From Lachnospiraceae bacterium (GTDB taxonomy: Bacteria; Bacillota_A; Clostridia; Lachnospirales; Lachnospiraceae), in assembly GCA_017391465.1 (NCBI GenBank), contig JAFOYH010000104.1:1-17871 (forward strand): a stretch of 17,871 nt of DNA. The letters are read 5' to 3'. A program made the translations under genes and the position numbers. Every line of letters starts with the position of its first letter. The stretch's first letter is position 1. This document shows positions 6,431 through 13,956 of the stretch, piece after piece. Below the pieces are notes generated by a model, which was not told where the DNA came from, ran no database searches, and saw only the letters and a program-made list of their open reading frames with translations.

Positions 6431-7630
6431 TCAAGGGCTTACATAACCCAATGGGTCTACCCAATATCCATTATATCCGCCGGAAGATCCCACCATGATA
6501 CCAAAGTGAAGATGTGCACCGAAAGAATATCCTGTGTTACCTACAGCTGCGATACATGTTCCGGCATCTACGTACTGTCCGGAACTTACATACAATGCAG
6601 ATGCATGCATGTAAACACTAAGCACACCGCCGCCGTGATCGATAACAACCCAGTTACCTGCACTGCTGCTCCAGCCTGCGATCCATACGGTTCCGCTTGC
6701 TGCTGCATAAATTGGAGAACCATGAGGTGCACCAATGTCAATACCGTTATGAAGACCGCCGCGCCATGCCTGATAACCAAATGTATCTGTTAAATAATAG
6801 GTATCACTTGGCCAGATCCATGAACCGTATGCCGGTTTTGAAGAGCCGGATACGTTAGGTACATAACCGCCGCTGGAAGCCTGCTGGCTGATTGCCTGCT
6901 GGATTTCATATAAAGCCTGTTCTTCTTTACGGATACTGTCTTCCAATTCTGCAATAACTTCTTGTGTATATGCAATGGAATCATTCAATGCACGAATATG
7001 TTCTGCTTTTTCTTCGAGAAGAATTTCGAGTTCTGCCTGCTGAGCTTCAAGTTCTGCTTTTAAAGCTTCAAGTTCTGCCTGCTGAGCTTCTAACTGTTTT
7101 TCGAGTTCTTCAATCTGCATACGTGTCTGCATCAGATTGTTCAAAAGATTGTTATCATAATCTGAAATCTTTGAAATGTACTCTGTACTATTCAGGAAAG
7201 ATGCCATATCTTTGGCAGCAAAGAGAATTTCAAGATAACCTGTATCTCCTTTTTCGTACATAACTTTAATACGAAGTTTTAAAGTTTCATACTGCTGTCT
7301 TTCTTTTTCTCTGGCAACTTCCAAATCTTTTTTTGTCTGCTCCAACTCTGCCTGAACTCTTGCAAGTTCAGCATTTGTTGCATCAATCTCAATCTGAAGA
7401 GCTTCAAGTTCAGCATCTAACGCCTCAATCTCTGCTTCTGTCGCTGCCTTATCCGCCTCAAGCTCTTCAAGAACTTCTGCCTGTTCGGCTTTCTCCTCCT
7501 CCAAAGCATCAATCTCGTTCTGTTTAGCCTCTTTATCCGAGGCATCTACAGCAAATGCTGTCATACTCATTGAAAATACCATAACAAAAGCCATTAACAA
7601 TGCAATGAACTTTGTATGTAAATATTTCAT
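6431..7630 (-). CDS. Coiled-coil M23 peptidoglycan endopeptidase (EnvC/PcsB-like client of FtsEX)
   Basis: This 399-residue secreted protein has a signal peptide ending near residue 27 (MTAFA before VDA). A long coiled coil of Glu/Ala/Leu-rich heptads follows (about 31-250), interrupted around 118-160 by a less regular segment (KVMYEKGDTGYLEILFAAKDMASFL) typical of PcsB/CwlO/EnvC-type proteins. A linker and a C-terminal M23 (LytM) domain complete it (about 275-399). The zinc and catalytic residues are intact: His294 and Asp298 in HNGIDIG, His342 in YMHAS, and His373 and His375 in HLHFG. It should therefore cleave peptide cross-links itself, unlike E. coli EnvC, whose LytM domain is degenerate. 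Its gene begins 15 bases after ftsX and is followed by a terminator, so FtsEX probably controls it through the coiled coil. The ribosome binding site is AAAGGAAG. Confidence 0.92.
   Translation of the reverse strand: MKYLHTKFIALLMAFVMVFSMSMTAFAVDASDKEAKQNEIDALEEEKAEQAEVLEELEADKAATEAEIEALDAELEALQIEIDATNAELARVQAELEQTKKDLEVAREKERQQYETLKLRIKVMYEKGDTGYLEILFAAKDMASFLNSTEYISKISDYDNNLLNNLMQTRMQIEELEKQLEAQQAELEALKAELEAQQAELEILLEEKAEHIRALNDSIAYTQEVIAELEDSIRKEEQALYEIQQAISQQASSGGYVPNVSGSSKPAYGSWIWPSDTYYLTDTFGYQAWRGGLHNGIDIGAPHGSPIYAAASGTVWIAGWSSSAGNWVVIDHGGGVLSVYMHASALYVSSGQYVDAGTCIAAVGNTGYSFGAHLHFGIMVGSSGGYNGYWVDPLGYVSP
7029..7090 (-). repeat. 20-bp direct repeat inside the M23 coiled-coil coding sequence
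   Basis: The same 20-base word occurs at 7029-7048 and 7071-7090, 42 bases apart. It encodes the repeated EAQQAELE segments (about residues 181-188 and 195-202). A period of 42 bases is 14 residues, or two heptads, so gain or loss of one copy would keep the coiled-coil register. Confidence 0.8.
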
Positions 7631-7645
7631 TCTTTTACTTCCTTT

Positions 7646-8557
7646 CTATACACGTACGTGCTTACGTGAAGTTAATGAACTTCCAATCAAACCAATGCCT
7701 AAGCCAATACCGAGAGATACCGGAATAAGAACATTGAAAACACTGTTTACATCTAAGAACGTAAGAATGCTCTGTAAAATCGCAAACTGTCCTAAGACGT
7801 ACTCAATAACCACCGGATAAAGGGCTCTTATAATAATCACCGGAATGGCGGAGCCAATCAGACCAATGGTCATACCTTCAATAAGGAATGGTGCACGAAC
7901 GAAAAGATCTGTCGCACCTACATATTTCATAATTGCAATCTCGTCTTTACGAACAGTAATACCAATTCGTACCATATTGCTGATCAGGAAAATCGCAACA
8001 AAGACCAATACTAAAATAATACCCATAGAAACATATCCAATTAAACGACTGACATTCGTAAAACTATCTGCAATGATCTCCGAAGCATTTACCTCACGGA
8101 TACCTTCTAATGTTTCAATATAACTTACCAATTCTGCCTGACGTGATGTATCTGCCAGATAAACTTCTACACTGGCTGAATCCGCCAATGGATTATCCTG
8201 ATCCAAACCCGCGAGAATTCCCGGATCTCCATCCGGGAAATACTGTTCTTTCATAATCTCCCATGCTTCTTCTGGAGAAATATATGTTGTTGAACTGACG
8301 ATGTCATCTTTTGCATCGATCTGAGCCTGAACCTCAAGCATCTTCTCTTCGGTCACACCCGGTTCAAAGAACACAGTGACTCCGACATTGCTCTCTGCTT
8401 CATCCAACATATACTGGAAGTTTGCCAAAAGGCAATAGAAAATCCCAAACATAAACAAACATGCGGTAATCGTACCGATAGATGCAAGGGAAAACAAGCC
8501 GTTTCGGATAATATTCTTAAATCCCTGTCGGATTGTATAAAACATTTTACCAATCAT
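7646..8557 (-). CDS. ftsX: Cell division ABC transporter permease FtsX
   Basis: FtsX is the membrane part of the FtsEX complex. It does not move a solute but relays ATP hydrolysis in FtsE to extracellular murein hydrolases. This 303-residue protein has the expected layout: a cytoplasmic N terminus with FKNIIRNGLFSLASIGTI, a first membrane helix (about 25-46), a large extracellular domain (about 47-170), then three helices (about 172-194, 225-246 and 273-293). The conserved RKDEIAIMKYVGATDLFVRAPFLIEG segment (about 203-228) is the coupling region shared with MacB/FtsX permeases. It overlaps the ftsE stop by 11 bases, indicating translational coupling. The M23 hydrolase gene follows after 15 bases. 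Confidence 0.95.
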   Translation of the reverse strand: MIGKMFYTIRQGFKNIIRNGLFSLASIGTITACLFMFGIFYCLLANFQYMLDEAESNVGVTVFFEPGVTEEKMLEVQAQIDAKDDIVSSTTYISPEEAWEIMKEQYFPDGDPGILAGLDQDNPLADSASVEVYLADTSRQAELVSYIETLEGIREVNASEIIADSFTNVSRLIGYVSMGIILVLVFVAIFLISNMVRIGITVRKDEIAIMKYVGATDLFVRAPFLIEGMTIGLIGSAIPVIIIRALYPVVIEYVLGQFAILQSILTFLDVNSVFNVLIPVSLGIGLGIGLIGSSLTSRKHVRV

Positions 8558-9230
8558 TTGCTATTCCACCTTTTTCATCGCTGACAACCACACCTTTGTC
8601 AATGGTAATGACTCGTTTTTGCATACGTTCCACAATCTCCTGATTATGTGTAACAACGACAACTGTGGTTCCACGTTTATTAATATCATCTAACAACATC
8701 ATAATATCCCACGCATTTGTAGGATCCAGGTTTCCTGTCGGCTCATCCGCAAGCAGAACCGGAGGATTGTTCACAAGTGCTCGTGCAAGAGCAACCCTCT
8801 GCTGTTCACCACCGGACAATTCTCCAGGGAGCGCCTCTGCTTTATCTGCCAGACCAACCAGGCTAAGCATCTGTGGCACCTGTTCACGAATGACTTTTGC
8901 CGATTTTCCAACAACACGCATGGCAAGAGCAACATTCTCATACACATTTCTGTCTTTTAAAAGACGGAAATCCTGGAATACAACACCTAAACCACGACGC
9001 ATCTTTGGAACCTTTCCACGGCGCAGTCGACTAATATTCTTACTATTCAAAAAAATCTTGCCGGAAGTTGGTTCCAACTCTTTTAATAATAATTTAAACA
9101 GTGTTGTTTTACCCGAACCGCTGCTTCCAACGATAAATACAAATTCACCTTTATGAATTCTAAGGTTAACACCATTTAAAGCCGCCACGCCTGTGCTATA
9201 AGTTTTGCAAACGTTATCTAAAACAATCAC
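8547..9230 (-). CDS. ftsE: Cell division ATP-binding protein FtsE
   Basis: FtsE is the cytoplasmic ATPase of FtsEX. This 227-residue protein has all ABC motifs in order: Walker A GSSGSGKT (residues 35-42), Q-loop Gln86 (VVFQDFRLL), signature LSGGEQQR (138-145), Walker B VLLADEP (158-164), D-loop GNLDP and switch His195 (VVTHN). The length is normal for FtsE, and the pairing with an overlapping ftsX is diagnostic. The start is a GTG codon at 9230, placed seven bases behind a near-perfect AAGGAGG. No ATG nearby has such a site. The gap to the upstream regulator gene is 42 bases with no terminator, so the two may be co-transcribed. Confidence 0.96.
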   Translation of the reverse strand: MIVLDNVCKTYSTGVAALNGVNLRIHKGEFVFIVGSSGSGKTTLFKLLLKELEPTSGKIFLNSKNISRLRRGKVPKMRRGLGVVFQDFRLLKDRNVYENVALAMRVVGKSAKVIREQVPQMLSLVGLADKAEALPGELSGGEQQRVALARALVNNPPVLLADEPTGNLDPTNAWDIMMLLDDINKRGTTVVVVTHNQEIVERMQKRVITIDKGVVVSDEKGGIANDW

Positions 9231-9272
9231 GTTATGACCTCCTTTTTTCGCCAGTACTTTCGCTTTAAATTA

Positions 9273-10361
9273 TTAATATTCAAACGTCTCCATATATCTC
9301 ATATATTTTACAACCATCAATGCAATCTTGAACGTAATCGCATCTTCAAATACTCTGAGATCTAAACCTGTACTCTTCTGAAGTTTGTCCAGACGATATA
9401 CTAAAGTATTACGATGAATATATAACTGTCTGGATGTTTCGGAAACATTTAAACTGTTTTCAAAAAACTTGTTAATGGTTGTCAATGTCTCTTCATCAAG
9501 ATCATCCGGAGATTTTCCGTCGAAAATCTCTTTAATGAACATCTTACACAACGGAACCGGCAACTGATAGATGAGACGACCAATACCAAGATTGCTGTAT
9601 GCAACGATTGGGCGTTCATTATAGAAAATCTTGCCTACATCAAGTGCCATCTTCGCTTCTTTATAAGAACGAGATACGTCTTTAATCTCATGAATAATAG
9701 TTCCCAGAGCAATGCGACACCGAGTCAGTCCTTCGCTGTGAAGCATATCCAAAAGACCTTTGCAGGATTTGGTTAATTCATCGTAATTCTCATTCTCTTT
9801 AACTTCGCGAACAATAATCACGCTCTTTTCATCCACAGCGGTAATAAAGTCTTTTGTCTTGCCGGTATAAATACTGCGCACAATCTCAAGACCGTTCAAT
9901 TCTTTGTCACTATTCAATTCAATAATCACTGCAATACGACGTACATCCGTATCAATACGCAATTTCTTTGAACGATTGTAAATGTCCACTAAAAGAAGAT
10001 TATCTAATAAAAGGTTCTTTATAAAGTTATCTTTATCAAAACGTTCTTTATAGGCAACTAACAGATTCTGAGTCTGGAAGGAAGCAATCTTCCCAACCAT
10101 ATACACATCATCACTGTCCCCTTTTGCCAAAATGACAAATTCAAGCTGGTGTTCATCAAACACTTTAAAAAACTGGAATCCACTGAGCACCTGGCTATCT
10201 GCAGCAGAATTCACAAAATCCAGCACCGCCTGTTCATAGTCTTCTGCATTATTCATCGTAGATGCCAATACCTTACCTTCTGTATCCATAACGCATAAAT
10301 CAACTCTTGTAATAGCTTTGAGCCCTTCCATCGTCGTCTGTAAAATCTGATTCGAAATCAT
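9273..10361 (-). CDS. PucR/CdaR-family transcriptional regulator
   Basis: This 362-residue protein has the layout of sugar-diacid (CdaR) type regulators. The N-terminal sensor region (about 1-130) begins MISNQILQTTMEGLKAITRVDLCVMDTEGKV in pattern, with a GKIASFQTQNLL segment near 90-101. A central GGDEF-like/PucR linker follows (about 138-250, including RIALGTIIHEIKDVSRSYKEA). The C-terminal PucR helix-turn-helix comes last (about 295-355, NVSETSRQLYIHRNTLVYRLDKL). CdaR proteins classically respond to glucarate or glycerate-type acids, but the ligand here is unknown. A GTG at 10370 lies in frame upstream, but AAGGG overlaps it and sits eight bases before the ATG at 10361, so I take the ATG. 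It lies directly upstream of ftsE and may be co-transcribed with the division genes. Confidence 0.88.
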   Translation of the reverse strand: MISNQILQTTMEGLKAITRVDLCVMDTEGKVLASTMNNAEDYEQAVLDFVNSAADSQVLSGFQFFKVFDEHQLEFVILAKGDSDDVYMVGKIASFQTQNLLVAYKERFDKDNFIKNLLLDNLLLVDIYNRSKKLRIDTDVRRIAVIIELNSDKELNGLEIVRSIYTGKTKDFITAVDEKSVIIVREVKENENYDELTKSCKGLLDMLHSEGLTRCRIALGTIIHEIKDVSRSYKEAKMALDVGKIFYNERPIVAYSNLGIGRLIYQLPVPLCKMFIKEIFDGKSPDDLDEETLTTINKFFENSLNVSETSRQLYIHRNTLVYRLDKLQKSTGLDLRVFEDAITFKIALMVVKYMRYMETFEY

Positions 10362-10367
10362 CTTTAT

Positions 10368-10376
10368 CACCCTTAC
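10368..10376 (-). promoter_or_regulatory. Ribosome binding site deciding the regulator start
   Basis: The minus strand reads GTAAGGGTG here. AAGGG is eight bases from the ATG at 10361 but directly abuts the in-frame GTG at 10370. The spacing supports the ATG as start. Confidence 0.6.
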
Positions 10377-10409
10377 TTTGCAAACATATATACCAATTCC
10401 TATTCATTC

Positions 10410-10437
10410 ATTTTATATGATAGTGCAATTATGCCAA
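10410..10437 (-). promoter_or_regulatory. Proximal promoter candidate for the PucR/CdaR-like regulator (and ftsEX)
   Basis: On the minus strand TTGGCA (10437-10432) and TAAAAT (10415-10410) are separated by 16 bases, ending about 48 bases before the start codon. Both boxes are close to the sigma-A consensus. Confidence 0.4.
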
Positions 10438-10597
10438 AAAGTAAAGATTTTTTTTAACTTTTTTTATAAAACAGACCTATTAAATTTACAAAACTATTAC
10501 AGAATGGTTTCATTTGCGAAACTTGTCAATTTCAAGAACTTAATAATGACCAATTTTTATTAACCGTTTTTATCCAAATTGTATATGATTTCTCGGG

Positions 10598-10633
10598 TTG
10601 TACATATATGTTGTGTCTGGTCAAAATGTACAA
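10598..10633. repeat. Inverted repeat TTGTACAT / ATGTACAA
   Basis: Perfect 8-bp arms at 10598-10605 and 10626-10633 are separated by 20 bases. The repeat begins about where transcription from the leftward promoter at 10638-10666 would start. It could be a protein-binding site pair or the 5' hairpin of a transcript. No protein is assigned to it. Confidence 0.5.
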
Positions 10634-10637
10634 AAAA

Positions 10638-10666
10638 ATTCTACAGTGAAAATGCCCCCATGTAAA
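10638..10666 (-). promoter_or_regulatory. Distal leftward promoter candidate with near-consensus boxes
   Basis: On the minus strand TTTACA (10666-10661) and TAGAAT (10643-10638) are exactly 17 bases apart. A transcript from here would run about 270 bases before reaching the regulator start codon, so it has either a long leader or a separate small RNA. The boxes equal those of the azlC promoter. Confidence 0.45.
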
Positions 10667-10696
10667 CTGGAAATTGATGGCGGCTGCGAGTGGACA

Positions 10697-10741
10697 AAAA
10701 AGCCATTTTGTCCGTATATTTTTCGAACAAAATGGCTTTTT
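10697..10741. terminator. Hairpin terminator, possibly bidirectional, after the YcxB-like gene
   Basis: Perfect 15-base arms (10697-10711 and 10727-10741) with core GCCATTTTGT / ACAAAATGGC and A and T runs at the two ends surround a 15-base loop. It lies 41 bases past the stop of the minus-strand YcxB-like gene and ends in a U run on that strand. Confidence 0.8.
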
Positions 10742-10781
10742 CATCCCATCATGGCGTGCATAAATGACAAAGAATGATCCC

Positions 10782-11369
10782 CTATCTGTTTTTTAATTCA
10801 CTTAACTGTCTCAAATGTGCCAACAAATCAATCGAACAGTTTTCTTTCACAATCATAATTGTTCCATTATTCTGTGTAATCAGATAATAGTTTGTGTTTG
10901 TCTCGTAAATATCTCGAATCTGATAATGATAAACAACAACATTTCCAAGGCTGCTTTCCTGTTCAATACGATCCTCATAAAAGCGGTGAGTCATCATCAT
11001 ATTATGCAAACGCGGATTTCTCTTGTATGCACGTTTTTCCTGAAGATAAAATACCACTTTAAAAATAATTGGCACAAGCAATGCACCAAGCACATAAGTC
11101 ATATTCTTTGTTACAAATGCTACAATCAAAAGAAGCACCTCAAAAATGATGATGGTTTTATTGACATTTCTTACTTTATACAACATCAGTCGATTATATT
11201 TTTTATACTCATTAAATGTATATTCTGTCTGAGATTGAAACAATGGTTCCATGTTATTCTTTCCGCCTTTCTCCTTTTTCCTCTGTTCTTCAACAGCTTT
11301 TATTTCTGTATCAAGTATATCATCTGCTTTTTCTCTTGTCGATAAAGGTCTATAAAATAATTCATCCAT
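10782..11369 (-). CDS. YcxB-like membrane protein
   Basis: This is a protein of about 195 residues with a charged, Lys/Glu-rich cytoplasmic N terminus (first ~40 residues, including KAVEEQRKKEKGGK) and two adjacent membrane helices (about 73-89 and 91-110). A soluble C-terminal domain follows with YEDRIEQ, VVYHYQIRDIYETNTNYYLI and a final MIVKENC segment, the pattern of the YcxB-like C-terminal domain. The function of that family is not known. Two ATGs are adjacent at 11372 and 11369. The second is better spaced from AGGAG (five bases versus two), so I use it. A later ATG (MEPLFQSQ) also has a purine-rich site and could give a shorter form without the charged tail. It is divergent from the dehydrogenase gene and ends at its own terminator. 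Confidence 0.75.
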   Translation of the reverse strand: MDELFYRPLSTREKADDILDTEIKAVEEQRKKEKGGKNNMEPLFQSQTEYTFNEYKKYNRLMLYKVRNVNKTIIIFEVLLLIVAFVTKNMTYVLGALLVPIIFKVVFYLQEKRAYKRNPRLHNMMMTHRFYEDRIEQESSLGNVVVYHYQIRDIYETNTNYYLITQNNGTIMIVKENCSIDLLAHLRQLSELKNR

Positions 11370-11396
11370 CATTTCTCCTGTTCTTTGTTTTTTTCC

Positions 11397-11425
11397 TTGT
11401 ACAAGATTCCTAAATCCTGTATACT
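11397..11425 (+). promoter_or_regulatory. Promoter of the D-2-hydroxyacid dehydrogenase gene
   Basis: TTGTAC (11397-11402) and TATACT (11420-11425) are separated by 17 bases, with AGGGGG at 11451-11456 as ribosome binding site for the ATG at 11465. The -35 box is embedded in the perfect palindrome CTTGTACAAG (11396-11405), a possible operator. Confidence 0.65.
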
Positions 11426-11464
11426 GAACACAACAAGGTCATTATTTCAAAGGGGGTTTTTACC

Positions 11465-12415
11465 ATGAGTGCAAAAACTGTTGTATTGAATGGTGATCGT
11501 ATGAATTACGACCATCGCCTGGACTATTCGATTCTTTCTGACGAAGTGAAAGTTTACGAACAGACCGAACCATCCCAGATTCTTGAAAGAATTCAGGGAT
11601 TTGACATCGCGGTTACTAAAGAGATGCCTGTTTCCGGCGATATCATCCGTCAGTTCCCTGACTCCATCAAATTGATTGTTGAGGCAGGTACAGGATATAA
11701 CAATATTGATCTGGATGCTGCCAGAGAAAAAGGTATCACAGTATGTAATATTCCTGCTTACAGTACCGAACGTGTAGCTCACACAGCCATTCTTATGATC
11801 ATGAATCTCGCTTCTTCTATGAAAAAACAGATTACTATGCTTCATGACAAAGATCACACAAACTTTACAAAATGTATGCAGGTGGATCATGTTGAAATCA
11901 ATGGCAAGACTTTAGGCGTTGTTGGTGCCGGCAATATTGGTCGTGAAGTTATTAAAGTTGCTCAGGCTCTCGGCATGAAGATTCTTGCTTACAATGTACC
12001 AGCAATGGAAGATGAACCTGGCATTCACTTCACAACACTTGAAGAAGTTCTTTCCCAGAGCGATTATGTGACACTCCACTGCCCATTAATGACGGAGACT
12101 CGTCATTTGATCAACAAAGAAAGATTAGCTTTAATGAAACCAACCGCATTTATTGTGAATACAGCGCGTGGTCCATTGATTGACGAAGCAGCGCTTATTG
12201 AAGCACTTCAGGAAGGTCGTATTGCAGGTGCCGGTCTTGACGTTCAGGAAGTTGAACCGCCAAGCGAAGATAATCCACTTTACTATATGGACAATGTCAT
12301 TCTCACACCTCATATGGGCTGGAGAGGACTTGAAACGCGCCAGCGTCTCGTTTCTATCATCGCTGATGATATAAAAAACTTCTTAGCCGGTACACCAATC
12401 AATGTTGTAAGTTAA
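11465..12415 (+). CDS. NAD-dependent D-2-hydroxyacid dehydrogenase
   Basis: This 316-residue enzyme of the D-isomer-specific 2-hydroxyacid dehydrogenase family reversibly reduces a 2-oxoacid using NAD(P)H. Catalytic residues are all visible: Arg235 (NTARGPLIDE), Glu264 (DVQEVEPP) and His283 (LTPHMGW). The dinucleotide-binding fold has VVGAGNIGR (residues 152-160). The substrate-binding segment EAGTGYNNIDLDAA (73-86) and the HMGW end resemble glycerate/hydroxypyruvate dehydrogenases more than lactate or phosphoglycerate dehydrogenases, and there is no ACT regulatory domain. The substrate is still a guess. It is a single-gene unit with its own promoter and terminator. Confidence 0.93.
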   Translation: MSAKTVVLNGDRMNYDHRLDYSILSDEVKVYEQTEPSQILERIQGFDIAVTKEMPVSGDIIRQFPDSIKLIVEAGTGYNNIDLDAAREKGITVCNIPAYSTERVAHTAILMIMNLASSMKKQITMLHDKDHTNFTKCMQVDHVEINGKTLGVVGAGNIGREVIKVAQALGMKILAYNVPAMEDEPGIHFTTLEEVLSQSDYVTLHCPLMTETRHLINKERLALMKPTAFIVNTARGPLIDEAALIEALQEGRIAGAGLDVQEVEPPSEDNPLYYMDNVILTPHMGWRGLETRQRLVSIIADDIKNFLAGTPINVVS

Positions 12416-12421
12416 GTGTTT

Positions 12422-12477
12422 AAAAACCCCATCTCCTCAGAATCTACGGAAACGATATCTTCAGAGATGGGGTTTTT
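12422..12477. terminator. Bidirectional terminator between the dehydrogenase and MATE genes
   Basis: Arms 12422-12435 and 12464-12477 are 14 bases, perfectly complementary, with core ACCCCATCTC / GAGATGGGGT and A and T runs on the outside. They sit between two convergent genes, so both can use the hairpin. Confidence 0.85.
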
Positions 12478-12506
12478 TATTTTGTTTCACACATAAATTT
12501 TTTGAA

Positions 12507-13868
12507 TCATCTTCTCACTTTTTCAACAGTTTCATTTTTCATTCCACGCAAAACATTCAGAGCCATCGGCATGGCCAGACAAAATGTCAGAATATCACTG
12601 ATCATTTGACACATTTCCACCCCTTGCAGTCCCCAAAATTTAGGCAATATAAAAATCAGCGGAAGGAAGAAAAGACCTTGTCGTGCTGTCGCTAAAAGAG
12701 ATGCTTCAAAAGCCTTTCCAATCGACTGTAAAAACATGTTGCTCATAACCATTCCTCCGGTCAATGTGAAACTCAAACACATATAACGAAGGGCAGCAAT
12801 GCCAACTTTCGTCACATCCGGATCTCCCTTTCTGAAAATGCTGACCAATGCTGGCGCATTCATATACCCCAAAACGGATACGATAAACAAGAAAATCGTT
12901 GCATATTTCAGGCAAAAGAAAAATGCTTCCCGTACACGATCATATTTTTTCGCACCATAGTTAAAACCGCACACCGGCTGAAAGCCCTGACCAAAGCCCA
13001 GAAGCACAGAAAATGCCAACATGGTGATTCGAGAAACAATGGACATACCCGCAATGGCCGCATCGCCATAAACGCCGGCCGCCAGATTCAATGCAATTCC
13101 GGCAATACTTGCCAGACCCTGACGGCAAAGGGATGGAAAACCACCACGAAAGACTTCTTTGAAATAGTAAAAACTCAATTCCAGATTTCTCCACTGAATA
13201 TGAATTCCTGGTGCACGTATGCTCATCCAGAGCAACAAAACAAAGCTCACAAACTGACTGATAATTGTTGCCAATGCAGCACCGGCAACACCCATTTCAC
13301 ACACAAAAATCAGTATCGGATCTAAAATAATATTAATAACAGCGCCAACGACAATGCCGACCATACCGTAGGCTGCATTCCCCTGAAAGCGCAACTGATT
13401 ATTCAACACGAGAGAGGCTGTCATATATGGTGCGCCAATCAGAATATAACGCAGATAATCCATCGTGTATGGTAAAATAGTTTCTGTGGAACCCAACAGC
13501 ATAGCCAACGGTTCTATAAAAATCAGACCGCCAATCATCAGCATACAGCCGGCTGCCAGTGCAGAAAAAAATCCAAAGGACGCCATCTTCGATGCTTCTT
13601 TCACATTCTGAGCACCCAATTGTCTTGATATATAATTTCCTGACCCATGCCCGAAGAAAAATCCAACAGCCTGTATAATGGCCATAAGTGAAAATACAAC
13701 GCCAACAGCCGCTGTAGCCTGTGTATTAATTTTTCCAACAAAAAATGTATCGACCATATTATAAAAAGATGTGATCAACATACTGATAATTGTCGGCACA
13801 GCTAAAGAACATACGAGTTTTGGAATCGGTTCTTCCGTCATATATTTAAATTTCTGTTCTGCATTCAT
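12507..13868 (-). CDS. MATE-family multidrug/metabolite exporter
   Basis: This 453-residue membrane protein has two related halves of about six helices each, as in MATE transporters, which export organic cations or metabolites using a Na+ or H+ gradient. Family features include an N-terminal EPIPKLVCSLAVPTIISML, then SFYNMVDTFFVG (residues 34-45), GHGSGNYISRQLGA (73-86) and the second-half counterpart GFGQGFQPVCGFNYGA (about 301-316). The length is normal. The start is supported by GAGGAGAAG just upstream. It lies downstream of the CorA-type gene, separated by a hairpin terminator, and I see no clear promoter of its own in the 88-base gap. The substrate is not predictable. Confidence 0.93.
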   Translation of the reverse strand: MNAEQKFKYMTEEPIPKLVCSLAVPTIISMLITSFYNMVDTFFVGKINTQATAAVGVVFSLMAIIQAVGFFFGHGSGNYISRQLGAQNVKEASKMASFGFFSALAAGCMLMIGGLIFIEPLAMLLGSTETILPYTMDYLRYILIGAPYMTASLVLNNQLRFQGNAAYGMVGIVVGAVINIILDPILIFVCEMGVAGAALATIISQFVSFVLLLWMSIRAPGIHIQWRNLELSFYYFKEVFRGGFPSLCRQGLASIAGIALNLAAGVYGDAAIAGMSIVSRITMLAFSVLLGFGQGFQPVCGFNYGAKKYDRVREAFFFCLKYATIFLFIVSVLGYMNAPALVSIFRKGDPDVTKVGIAALRYMCLSFTLTGGMVMSNMFLQSIGKAFEASLLATARQGLFFLPLIFILPKFWGLQGVEMCQMISDILTFCLAMPMALNVLRGMKNETVEKVRR

Positions 13869-13897
13869 CGGTTCTTCTCCTCAAATAATTACAATCA

Positions 13898-13927
13898 ACA
13901 AAAAATATAGCAGCCGTTCCCGGCTGC
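13898..13927 (-). terminator. Terminator of the CorA-type gene
   Basis: On the minus strand GCAGCCG and CGGCTGC (13927-13921 and 13916-13910) enclose a GGAA tetraloop and are followed by TATATTTTTTG. The compact GC-rich stem with U tail sits about 30 bases past the CorA stop codon. Confidence 0.85.
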
Positions 13928-13956
13928 CATATCGCTCATGTCACAATTCATTTCTA

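Larger units (their letters stand above)
10371..10781. other. 411-bp intergenic region between the regulator and YcxB-like genes
   Basis: No convincing protein gene is present. The longest open frame inside is a 70-codon minus-strand frame that includes the terminator arms and has no family resemblance. The spacer holds, from right to left, a 15-bp-arm hairpin, a leftward consensus promoter candidate, an inverted repeat at the expected transcript start, a long A/T-rich stretch, and a second promoter candidate close to the regulator gene. The stretch 10440-10560 contains only poly-T/A runs and a small GTTTC/GAAAC hairpin (minus strand). Confidence 0.6.

Noticed and set aside
10532..10744. 70-codon minus-strand frame in the intergenic spacer
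   Set aside because: It starts within the terminator arm, runs through the promoter candidate and has unlikely composition (many Trp, Phe, His, Cys); treated as chance.
10815..11345. 176-codon plus-strand frame opposite the YcxB-like gene
   Set aside because: Rich in Ile, Cys, Phe and His as expected for the complement of an A/T-rich gene; no start signal, and the minus-strand frame has clear membrane helices and a family domain.
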